64,000 nucleotides of DNA from Leptidea sinapis (lineage: Eukaryota; Arthropoda; Insecta; Lepidoptera; Pieridae): contig NC_066311.1 in assembly GCF_905404315.1 (NCBI RefSeq), positions 3,844,001 through 3,908,000 of the forward strand, written 5' to 3'. The position numbers were made by a program, and so were the translations under genes. The stretch's first letter is position 1. Each line of letters begins with the position of its first letter. Positions 57,701 through 64,000 of the stretch are shown here, piece after piece. Under the pieces are notes generated by a model. It saw only the letters and a program-made list of their open reading frames with translations. It had not been told where the DNA came from and did no database searches.

Positions 57701-60700
57701 ATATTATATGATGTTACTGTATACTGTATTTTTACGATAGAAAAATATGGATATATTTTGTTTAATTGTTCTTGAAAATTCTTTCTGATGTCAATTCAAT
57801 CACTACCTTTGGATTCAAATAAATACAAAAGACAGAAGAAACGAAAACGAAAGAGGCAAGAAACTTCCCCTTTTCGTAATATTTCCATTACATAATTAAT
57901 ACATAATAAAGCAAATTTCTAGGGTGTTTTTTTGTATTCTTAACACTAATTATAACATATTATTAATATCTATCTGTAATAAGTAAACATCATTTTAATC
58001 TTACCAGTAGTTTCTACAAACTTGGTGACACCAGATAGAATACTCCCAAATGGGAATCCTATCTCATTGGGTGCAGCAGCATCACCACCAGGTATGTCAG
58101 CAGGCTTGTTCTCCGTTTCTAATTTCTTCATTTGAGTTTCCCTTTCCATAGTTGTTGCTCTGGCCAGTTCTTCTGGGTCTGGGGCCCCGATACCAGATTC
58201 CAATACTGTTGATATACCCTATATAAATCAACATAGAGAATTTTACTTTAGGAAAAGCATAATGAAATAATTCTAAATACATTGCTATTTTTAAAAAAAA
58301 TAATAATAATAAAAAAAGCTTCTATAAGTAGTTTAAAAGAATTCTTTAGCCAAAAATAGAGCTTAGGCGGTAGTGATAACACAACATCAAGTGACCAATG
58401 TGTATGCTCTTCATGCCAATACCTTTACCATAGTAAACAGTTTTGATAATTCAAATTCAAATATTTTTATTCTAAATAAGGTTTAAAATTATTTATTGAA
58501 CATGAAAAACTACCAACCATACGAAATAGTATGACTCAGACTTGAGAAGAATGGGCGCAAGAAACTCAGCAGTCTGTTATTTATAAATTTGGATACAATA
58601 TATGAAGTATTGTATATACATTGCGGCTACTGTGAAGAAAGCCAACTCAATCCTGTACCTAATCAGAAAATCATTCTTCAACATCACCAAGAAAACATTT
58701 CTAAAAATCTATAAAACTTATATCAGACCATTACTGGAGTATTCATTTCAGGTCTGGAATCCATATTTTGTTAAGGAAATAGAATTGTTGGAAAGGGTAC
58801 AGAGGCGAGCCACTAACTTGCCTAGGGAACTGAAAAATCTTACATATGAACAGACTTACACAGCTTGGAATCAGCATCCTCAAAAGCAGGCGAGAAAGAG
58901 GCGTCTAATTGAAACATACAAAATACTGAATAATTATTATAATGTCCCAAATTTTGAGAGCATGTTTCCAAGGAATAGCAATCCTAGAAGGGGACATGAT
59001 ATGAAGCTAGAATATCAATTAGCATCATCAAATCCATTGAAACACTTTCTGACCAACAGAGTTGTTCATACATGGAATAGATTGCCCAAGGATGTGGTTA
59101 AATCAAAATCTGTTTATCAGTTTAAGAATAGACTGGACAAATATTTGAATAGATATGGCAAATGATATAGACGCATCAGCGAAAGCTGCTTAGTCTATTA
59201 TAAATAATAATATATGTAAGTATTGATAATTAGTTTGAGTGTGTTTGCTCCATTCCTGGCAAGTTTATTGTATCATTAATCATTTATGTTATAGTAACCT
59301 TTACTACATAAACATTTTTTAAGATATCTTTTGAATTTGGTAACACATTTTGTTTCGTACATTTTCTGGGGTCTCGTTGTAAAAACATATATATGTTGCC
59401 CAATAATTGACTTACTACCTTGACTTAACAGAGTAATATATTCAAATACCTTTTATTTAATAAAAGAAGAAGATATTTATACAAATATTACCTGCGACAC
59501 TTGGCTAGTGAGTGTAGTTATTCCTGCAGTTGCTGTGCTGAGCAATGAATCCACTCCCCAGCCCCATCCCCAACTGTCACTCTTGGTACTCACTGACGCC
59601 AACCTCTCTGTCACATCTTTCATATCTTTATTTGAAACTGCATTTGATGGTTTGGGCTCCTTCTGAAGTTTTATTAAGACAAAAATACTATAAATAATTT
59701 TCCATGATATAGAAAGCAAGGGACTCGCGGTATATATTTTATTAATTTGATGCCGATGTTTCGATCCAATTGCATGAATCATGGTCACAGTAGAACTTTT
59801 TTTATATTATTTTGGAAGGTTTGCTTAGATGGTAACAAGCAGTGTTAATACACTTAACAGTTCAAAAGATCTTTCAGTCTTTTAAATATGAAAGATTGGC
59901 TTGGAAGCACCTTAAAATTATATTTATTCCAAAAAAAGTTCATAAACATCTATTGCAACAGTTATTTAAAAATAAACATTCTAGTTGTCTTGCAACCCAT
60001 AGCACAGGCTATGCCTAGTTCTAGGCAAGATAATTTGTGTAAAAGTGTGTGAATATTGTATAATAATATATTATTTAACTTGTTACCCACCCTATCTATT
60101 GTTGTTTCCTCCCATTCATCAAAATCATCCCAACCTTCTTGCGAGTCTTTTTTTGGTTTTTCTGTCAAATTCTTACAACTAGTTGTTTTGACATCCATTT
60201 CCTCTACATCAAAATTGTCCCAACCCTCTGTAGTATCTCCCTAGAAAAACACAATTAATTTTTGCATAAAATTGAACAAATCAATTAAATGTATCTACGA
60301 GTACTAAGATCATAATACAATATATTAAAAAGAACTCTCAAAATTCAATGGTAAATTTAATAGAAGTATATTTCAATCCACTTAGAGTTATGGTTTTCAT
60401 TGTTGGGTAGCTGCAACTTTATAATAAGTGTTTAAACAACACTATATTGTGATTATACTAGGCATAATCTTGCCTCATTTGACCTATAAGAGCAGTTTGG
60501 AAATGGTGTTATCTTAGAAGGTATTATATATTTTACCAAATATACCAACACTTTTCTTGACGTCCGTAACAGTTTTTGTGGTTTGAGACGTATTAGAATC
60601 AGCATCTAAGTTATCACTATAATTTGAAGAGGAGTTGCGTTTTTTTCTTTCTTTTTTTCCTTGATTATATTGTCCCTCGTCTGCACTCTCAAAATCATCG

Positions 60701-60717
60701 CTTTCACTGTGTGGCAT
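48688..60717 (-). CDS. FAM114A: FAM114A-family protein (NOXP20-like), complete ten-exon gene
   Basis: Coding exons on the minus strand: 60717-60537, 60236-60091, 59662-59492, 58218-58005, 57264-57013, 54952-54827, 54052-53911, 51021-50833, 49911-49788, 48762-48688. Together 1,620 nt and 539 residues plus stop, close to human FAM114A2 (about 505) and FAM114A1 (about 563). Every junction has GT/AG and consistent phase. Family landmarks: an acidic N-terminus with repeated EGWDNFD/EGWDDFDEWEE, a Trp/Gly-rich SWGWGWGVDSLLSTATAGIT, VIAGGLDTLETIGKKTMEVL, YETLFDDFEG, IHLEALEMLSRQ, LSLQLYHKTGEMLLVK, LTVVLTKHIGELATLFTERL and a C-terminal SKYIENAFQLTLPIVQI. The molecular role of the family is poorly defined; vertebrate members are linked to neuronal development and, in some work, Golgi traffic. 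The start ATG has A at -3. A copia LTR ends 138 bp past the stop, and no AATAAA was seen in between. Confidence 0.9.
48779..49085. repeat. Tandem duplication (two units of about 150 bp) next to exon 10
   Basis: Unit 1 48779-48927 and unit 2 48928-49085 share CATTTCATTAGTA, AATGAATGAGGGTAGTT, AATAGTCTCACTG, CTGTACTGGTCGTG and GATAAGTTGAAACTCCTC. They differ by point changes and a 13-17-bp insertion (GGTTTGGATTACC) in unit 2. They lie in intron 9, 16 bp upstream of exon 10. Confidence 0.75.
49251..49582 (+). repeat. Family A repeat in intron 9
   Basis: Begins ACCAGTGGGAGCCTCCCACT (with a small duplication) and ends at a long A-run. The core is otherwise complete. Confidence 0.7.
49588..49772 (+). 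repeat. SINE family S3, head missing, in intron 9
   Basis: Shares TTATATGATGAATATGAATG, GTTTCCGAGTCATGGATG and GTTTGGGGCACGATAATTTG with 57470-57710. Ends in TTATTATTATT, 16 bp from exon 9. Confidence 0.65.
49788..49911 (-). CDS. FAM114A: FAM114A exon 9
   Basis: ATATCCAG acceptor and GAG/GTTTGT donor. Encodes LTVVLTKHIGELATLFTERL and VPTEDGQHINDYITNVFLE. Confidence 0.9.
50040..50215 (+). repeat. tRNA-derived SINE (family S1) in intron 8
   Basis: Box A AATAGCTCAGATGGGACA; box B GGTCCAAATCC, slightly mutated from GGTTCGAATCC at 25120. A T-run and the AAATCCGAGAAAGGCA body follow. Confidence 0.7.
50240..50450 (+). repeat. LINE 3'-end repeat (family L) in intron 8
   Basis: Sister of 29195-29415 with the TTGACTTTGACTTTG tail. 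Confidence 0.5.
50470..50790 (-). pseudogene. RTE-type LINE C-terminal remnant in intron 8
   Basis: The minus strand carries VGRAGH and PTRWTDDLVKIA-like segments and the closing YSSGRLPADDDDG sequence of an RTE ORF2 end, spread over frames. Confidence 0.55.
50833..51021 (-). CDS. FAM114A: FAM114A exon 8
   Basis: Acceptor AATTTTCAG, donor GTCAGT. Encodes QYTEILAWLENESEVSEKVV, then KASALSLQLYHKTGEMLLVK and TADEADALT. Entered in phase 2 and left in phase 2. Confidence 0.9.
51121..51284. mobile_element. TIR element family X, short complete copy in intron 7
   Basis: Ends AATGATTTAAGTTTTCTTTA and TAAAGAAAACTTAAATAATT. The right half is shortened compared with 28511-28876. Confidence 0.7.
51300..51582 (+). 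mobile_element. Jockey-like LINE 3' end (family B) in intron 7
   Basis: Keeps GTGGCATGAGCTTCCTTGTG, GGTACCTTCAAAAAAAGCGC and the TCACTTAACACCAGGTGA tail block. No A-run remains. Confidence 0.6.
51642..51924 (-). repeat. Family A repeat in intron 7
   Basis: Minus-strand copy from poly(T) to CCTTCCACTGGT. The middle is shortened. Confidence 0.65.
52127..52724 (-). mobile_element. Element family G, inverted copy in intron 7
   Basis: Reverse complement of 40133-40800 over nearly its whole length, including both subterminal inverted repeats and the GGATTCGAAT-like block (here TCGAATCCCCGCC). Confidence 0.65.
52951..53254 (+). repeat. Family A repeat, near full length, in intron 7
   Basis: ACCAGTGGGAGGCTCCTTTG to CGTCTCGTCCCTTATTTTCA plus A-run. 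The minus frame at 53010-53204 is its shadow. Confidence 0.7.
53255..53774. other. Intron 7 sequence, nothing recognised
   Basis: No repeat family of the window and no coding signal. Confidence 0.3.
53775..53885 (+). repeat. LINE-tail-like fragment in intron 7
   Basis: AAAGCTGGCAACGCTCCTGT followed by GGGAGGTTGTGATCAATCTC resembles the tail block of family B. Confidence 0.35.
53911..54052 (-). CDS. FAM114A: FAM114A exon 7
   Basis: Acceptor TGTTTCAG, donor GTGAGA. Encodes LCEMPDDEDSDDEEHAEGKS followed by EDVFHEKLQRATRDIGLKMQ. An acidic segment occurs at the equivalent position in vertebrate homologues. Confidence 0.85.
54280..54400 (+). repeat. Family N repeat in intron 6
   Basis: GAATTCTCTTTGATGTCAGT, ACCACCGCTTCGGAAACAAA and GGCGCAAGAAACACTCCCAA, matching 1950-2098. 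Confidence 0.5.
54827..54952 (-). CDS. FAM114A: FAM114A exon 6
   Basis: Acceptor ATTTTTAG, donor GTCAGT. Encodes LIHLEALEMLSRQVNMRIDD followed by KRQDIKETLQQVA. HLEALEMLS is nearly invariant in the family. Confidence 0.92.
55125..55203 (-). pseudogene. tRNA-Leu(UAA)-like pseudogene in intron 5
   Basis: The minus strand shows a leucine-type D arm (TGGCTGCGCGGTCTAAGGCG), anticodon stem 5' half CCAGA, loop TTTAACA (anticodon TAA), a variable arm TCCC-GAGA-GGGA and a T loop GGTTCGAACC. The 3' half of the anticodon stem (TCTGG expected) is missing, and the acceptor stem has two mismatches. Length is 79 nt, about five short of a normal tRNA-Leu. A T8 run follows. Confidence 0.65.
55340..55385 (+). 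repeat. SINE family S3 fragment in intron 5
   Basis: TATTTGAATGTTTGTTTCCG followed by TGTCATGGGTAT. Confidence 0.4.
55386..56110. other. Intron 5, unclassified repeat-like sequence
   Basis: 55680-55780 (GTTTGTAACCGACTTCTTTG) looks like a dispersed lepidopteran repeat I cannot name. Otherwise unremarkable. Confidence 0.3.
56115..56383. repeat. Long inverted repeat, 77-bp arms
   Basis: Arms 56115-56191 and 56307-56383 pair with two mismatches. The 115-bp spacer holds two copies of an AAAGCGTGGGGTG unit. The same GTGGGGT motif and similar flanks occur near 23790. Confidence 0.8.
56405..56690 (-). mobile_element. Jockey-like LINE 3' end (family B2), degraded, in intron 5
   Basis: Same tail as 37740-38060: ATGCGTTGCCGGCCTTAAG, AAGGTCCCTAAGTC and GTGGAATTCGGCTGCTGG on the plus strand. 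Confidence 0.55.
56726..56953 (-). mobile_element. Jockey-like LINE 3' end (family B), degraded, in intron 5
   Basis: The minus strand retains STTKLWNELPCAVFLGRYN and KKSAYAFQKGR. Lies 60 bp from exon 5. Confidence 0.6.
57013..57264 (-). CDS. FAM114A: FAM114A exon 5
   Basis: Acceptor AACTTACAG, donor GTATGT. Encodes TKVIAGGLDTLETIGKKTME, LGLDSGDKPILSQILREAKE, a charged DEEDKIREAKREAKE helix and YETLFDDFEG. The most conserved block of the family. Confidence 0.95.
57470..57710 (+). repeat. SINE family S3 with tRNA-derived head, in intron 4
   Basis: Box-B-like TCCCGGGTTCAAATCCCGG is followed by the body (GCAAGCATTTATATGATGAA) and an ATT-type tail. Best copy of the family here. Confidence 0.7.
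57775..57880 (+). repeat. Family N repeat, diverged, in intron 4
   Basis: AATTCTTTCTGATGTCAATT and GAGGCAAGAAACTTCC. Confidence 0.4.
58005..58218 (-). CDS. FAM114A: FAM114A exon 4
   Basis: Acceptor TTTATATAG, donor GTAAGA. Encodes GISTVLESGIGAPDPEELAR, a charged MERETQMKKLETE stretch and FPFGSILSGVTKFVETT. Confidence 0.88.
58443..58577 (-). mobile_element. Family C LINE 3' tail in intron 3
   Basis: The plus strand starts AATTCAAATTCAAATATTTT and contains GAGAAGAATGGGCGCAAGAA, the reverse complement of the tail at 18180-18300. Confidence 0.6.
58602..59165 (+). pseudogene. LINE ORF2 C-terminal domain, antisense in FAM114A intron 3
   Basis: An uninterrupted 187-codon frame: KTYIRPLLEYSFQVWNPY, ELLERVQRRATNLPREL, RRLIETYKILNNYYNVP and HTWNRLPKDVVKSKSVYQFK. 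This is the post-RT region of CR1/jockey-like ORF2 proteins, where IRPLLEY.W.P and NR.VWNRLP motifs are standard. The RT domain is missing upstream. Opposite orientation to the host gene. Confidence 0.8.
59492..59662 (-). CDS. FAM114A: FAM114A exon 3
   Basis: Acceptor AACTTCAG, donor CAG/GTAATA. Encodes KEPKPSNAVSNKDMKDVTER followed by SDSWGWGWGVDSLLSTATAG. The Trp/Gly block aligns with WGYWGSWGKSLLSSA of vertebrate FAM114A2. Confidence 0.92.
59715..59800 (+). repeat. Family J fragment in intron 2
   Basis: GATGCCGATGTTTCGATCCA followed by ATTGCATGAATCATGGTC, as at 21175. Confidence 0.45.
59980..60070 (+). repeat. SINE family S3 3' part in intron 2
   Basis: GTTGTCTTGCAACCCATAGC and TAGGCAAGATAATTTGTGTA. 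Ends 20 bp from the exon 2 donor. Confidence 0.6.
60091..60236 (-). CDS. FAM114A: FAM114A exon 2
   Basis: Encodes TTEGWDNFDVEEMDVKTTSC and SQEGWDDFDEWEETTIDR. Phase requires the second of two close AG sites (CTAGGGAG). The donor is AGG/GTGGGT. Confidence 0.8.
60537..60717 (-). CDS. FAM114A: FAM114A exon 1 (first coding)
   Basis: MPHSESDDFESADEGQYNQG, a lysine-rich KKERKKRNSS stretch, then VTDVKKSVGIF. Donor TTTG/GTAAAA, phase 1. The start context is AAAATGC. Confidence 0.85.
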
Positions 60718-61139
60718 TTTTTTTATAAATGAGTAATAATTTAATAATCTTAGGATTTTAATACGTGTCTTCTACGTTGTAGAATTAATTAGAAAACATA
60801 AACATTATGCACCTAAACATAAAACTTTGGGATGTTTGACATACCATTACAAGCATGTTTATTCTGTACAAGCAACGTCATTATTGACAACACACCAAAA
60901 TTGTCAGTTTTTTTTACCGGCGAATTGGCAACGAGGGTATCAGCTCAATGAAACCACAATAATTAACAAGAATATAAAACAGTACGTCAACGTAGTTATT
61001 TCAAGTCAATAAGAAAAAACCCTCTTTAGATTTCTAAGAAAAATATATTTCTTAATTTGTCGAAGCCATAATAAAAAGAAATATTATATTTATTTACCAT
61101 GGGTAGAGACAATAATCTAATGCAATAATACTTGGTAAA
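60718..61139. other. FAM114A upstream region
   Basis: No repeat recognised. A promoter is expected here but no motif stands out. Confidence 0.35.
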
Positions 61140-61159
61140 TATCGTGAACCTAGAAGCTA

Positions 61160-61260
61160 CATCCGCTCGTCAAGGGGCTTTGAGATGGGGAGAAGAGCTG
61201 ATAAAAACTACCAGCCCATCTTTTAAATCATATTGACATAATTGAATAGCCTACTTAATC
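61160..61260 (+). repeat. Family P repeat
   Basis: GGGGAGAAGAGCTGATAAAA followed by CAGCCCATCTTTTAAATCAT, as at 3120. Confidence 0.45.
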
Positions 61261-61734
61261 TAAAACTATACAATTTTAGGTGGCGTGCTCAGAATCAGAC
61301 AAGAATCTCGATGCATTTTCATCCTCTGTATACTCAATCTACTTTACTATTGATTATTATGATATTAAGCACATACGTATTATACTAACGTTAGTGGGAT
61401 AATATATCTATGATTATAAGCCTTCTTTGTCAAAAAAGCTATATAGCCATTAATTTGTACTCGGTGATCCTAGTATACCGTCTGGTATTTTATTATGAAA
61501 ACACCATGACCTATGAAGGATCCCATAAACCCTAATTAACCTATTACACGACACGTACATCTTATCCTTTCTTCTTGAATTGAATGAATTCAAATCAAAT
61601 CTGTATATGGACTTGAATACCAAGTGGGAGCGAGAAGCAATTACGCTACATATCTTTAGAGTGATAGAGATTGATATTGTATTTCCTATAGCTTAAATTT
61701 ATAATAGCGTTTAGACAAATAAAGCGTGCTAGAG

Positions 61735-61870
61735 AGAAGAACATCTCTAACGGAGATACAACAAGGTGTCTCCGTTAGAGATGAAGAGAAGAAGAGAGAA
61801 AAGGTAAGCGAATCTATAGTTACTATAACCCATTTTGATTGACAAGTCGTAAGCAGACAGCTACCCTTGG
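61735..61870 (+). repeat. Family K repeat with 15-bp inverted repeat
   Basis: Inverted relative of 23880-23990. At 61742-61756 and 61769-61783 CATCTCTAACGGAGA and its exact complement flank a 12-base spacer. Confidence 0.5.
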
Positions 61871-62689
61871 CATTAACTCCTTAGTATTTATATAAGTCCT
61901 TAGCAGAAATACCTATATTATATGCATATTAAATTAGTTACCAATAAACCATCATCAACCATCCTTGGCGATTTTCCCCTACTCCCAGATGCTGTTTGCA
62001 ATACTTGCGTCAAGAAGATACTGCGGTTCACAAACGCGACAGGGCTTGACGACGAGCTATAAGTATGAGTGGCGAACACAATAGTTCAATTCTGGACGCT
62101 GTGTTACTAGGACCCAAACAGGACTAGGCATATAGCCACCCTCTGCAAATAATAATAGTAATACCAATAAAAATCAAAATATGTTACGCATTGTCAGTCT
62201 GACAGGTCGTCTATACGGTGAAATATTCTAAGTTTATGGTATTTCCTGTCTTTTCTTCCATGTCACTTTAGATAATAAATGTTTGTACATAAGTGAATTA
62301 TTGCTGTCTTATGGGCTGGAAATATGATATAAATGCGTAAAATATCTCTAAATGTGTTGTATTGTAAACACAGAAAATGCCTACCTTACTTCATATTTTA
62401 TTGTATCCCTTACCAGTGTAAGAGTTACATCTAAACTATACTAGAGTGAAGTATCAGCTGGTATGGTCATGCGCGTCCACCCGAAAGGAAAAAGCAATCA
62501 TATATCCTAACTATAACCCAAATTGAAAAGCAGTAAATCACATTTGATAAGCTTGGCCTTTAAGGTGAAAATAATAAACATGTTGGAACCAAGAGCCTTT
62601 GACATTAAAGGGTCTGAACTTCTTCTTTTAATTTCAAATATAACTAAAATAAATTATGTATAGAGAAAAGAAATAACTTAAATAGCGAG
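61871..62689. other. Unannotated stretch
   Basis: No gene or repeat recognised. Confidence 0.3.
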
Positions 62690-62950
62690 ACATCTTCTTC
62701 GCTCCATTCACTTGGGATATCACAGGGGTCCATTTATGGACCGCTTCTTATATATTAATTACTTAACTCTTTTTTTTTTTTTTTGGAATAATAACAATAG
62801 ACAATATAACTTATGGATGACTCATCACCTATTTGGAAGTGAAAAGAAACCAACAGTACATAAAATACTTAAGAATTGTATAAATTTGAATTTGAAGAAA
62901 AAGTTCATGAATTATCTTAATTCTTAACCAATACAGATAAAAAAGTATGT
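62690..62950 (+). pseudogene. LINE reverse-transcriptase remnant
   Basis: SLGISQGSIYGP then LLIYINYLT-like residues across a frameshift match RT motif B (GVPQGSILGPLLFLIYIND). The rest is decayed, ending with WMTHHLFGSEKK-like sequence. Confidence 0.5.
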
Positions 62951-64000
62951 TAGTTAAAAACGTCATAAAATATTTTTATACAATTAGAGAGAAATTTTTA
63001 TTATAATTTTAAAACTTGTATATAAATTGAAATTTATTTAATTCAAAAATACTTTCTGTAAAAGTAAAATATTGCTTGTTACATTTGTTGAAATACCAAC
63101 CTATAAATTTTGAGGAGATCGCTCAATTGTTCATAGATAACATCCTCAGATATGTTTTTTTTACAATGGGACTAATCTGGGAATATAAAATAAACGACAA
63201 AAATTCTAATCGATTCATTAATGGAGGAGATATTATGAGGTTACAAACATACAATCAAAATTAAAACCTCCTCTATTGTTAGAAGTTGTTTGATTAGGGT
63301 TGAGTGGTTCATTCTTACCGCTTGCGTTAATGCGGATGAAACCTGTACCTCGAAGACGAAAGTTAGAATTAAATTTTGACTCTCACAATATACCTCATCC
63401 TTGGATGAGGCCCATTGCAATCACCTTAGAAGAGCTCTTCAAATCGTTTTTGACTGACCTCAAAAACAGAAAACGTTCTCAATTCGACTGTTATCGAAGT
63501 AAAACAACTTTAGCCGCGCCTTGAAAGTATTGTATGTAAAGTGCAGTCATTGATAGATTGACAGATGACGGATATATAATCAATAATAAGATATAATCTT
63601 GTAAAAAACGGAGATATCCGAAATTTACTACGTTTTAAGCAATTTTTCGCTTTCAAACTAAGCCGTGTTAAAAGCCGCCAATCGCCATACTGTAACTACT
63701 ACTGTTTCAAACTTATGTCAAACTACTTATACAAAGTTTTAATTTTTTCTTAGACTGTCCCGACTCTTTTTACATAGTACTTACATACTCATAGGTAGCT
63801 CAGATATTTTTTGTGACGGCAGTAACGCTTCAAAAAAAAATAGGTATGTAAACAAATGAATTAAAAACAACACAACAATTATTATAAAAACTAAACTTTA
63901 ACGGTTAAAAAATGTTTCAAATTGCTCAGTTATATATTTTGAAAATCTCCAAGTTATAACTTATAAATTACGTATTTATAAACTTTTTGACGTTTGAGAT
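62951..64000. other. AT-rich end of window
   Basis: A plus frame at 63300-63524 (MRMKPVPRRRKLELNF) and one at 63076-63264 match nothing I know. No other feature seen. Confidence 0.3.

Noticed and set aside
1..64000. CRISPR array, operon or bacterial-type system
   Set aside because: Repeats are dispersed transposons, genes have introns, and no spaced short direct repeats or cas-like frames exist.

Overview
This window looks like a eukaryotic chromosome fragment from a lepidopteran insect (butterfly or moth). It is AT-rich and intron-bearing. It is packed with repeat families I recognise as typical of Lepidoptera: Lep1-type Helitrons with short tetranucleotide microsatellites, RTE and jockey/CR1-like LINE ends, a roughly 300-bp poly(A)-tailed element, and tRNA-derived SINEs. 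I see no bacterial gene organisation, CRISPR array or operon. Species cannot be told from sequence alone.

Two host genes are supported. On the minus strand at 11146-11623 there is a first coding exon of a Cip/Kip (p27/dacapo-type) cyclin-dependent kinase inhibitor; its 3' exon(s) were not found. On the minus strand at 60717-48688 there is a complete ten-exon FAM114A (NOXP20-like) gene. I rebuilt it splice site by splice site; all phases agree and it gives 539 residues. Its introns hold SINEs, MITEs, LINE ends and a tRNA-Leu-like pseudogene.

Layout. 1-11 kb: dense repeats, including two nested TIR elements with TAA target duplications (7.5-8.4 kb) and a run of three Helitrons (9.4-10.7 kb). 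11-14 kb: the kinase-inhibitor exon and a low-repeat flank. 14-24 kb: LINE remnants, a CR1/jockey-like LINE with one nonsense codon, and a diverged pair of inverted repeats (18.6-20.8 versus 23.0-23.8 kb), one copy carrying extra insertions. 24-33 kb: scattered SINEs, Helitrons, MITEs and RTE ends, including a Helitron sitting cleanly in a LINE tail. 34-40 kb: two LINEs with long reverse-transcriptase frames, one next to an inverted copy of its own 3' end. 40-43 kb: MITEs. 43-48.6 kb: a decayed copia LTR retrotransposon containing a Ty3/gypsy-like piece and two head-to-head LINE fragments. 48.7-60.7 kb: FAM114A. 60.7-64 kb: flank with a few repeat remnants.

The two genes show no functional link to each other. 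Everything else is mobile-element history. I did not find a new multi-gene system. The most informative signals are insertions whose boundaries, target duplications and unoccupied sites can be read inside the window itself.
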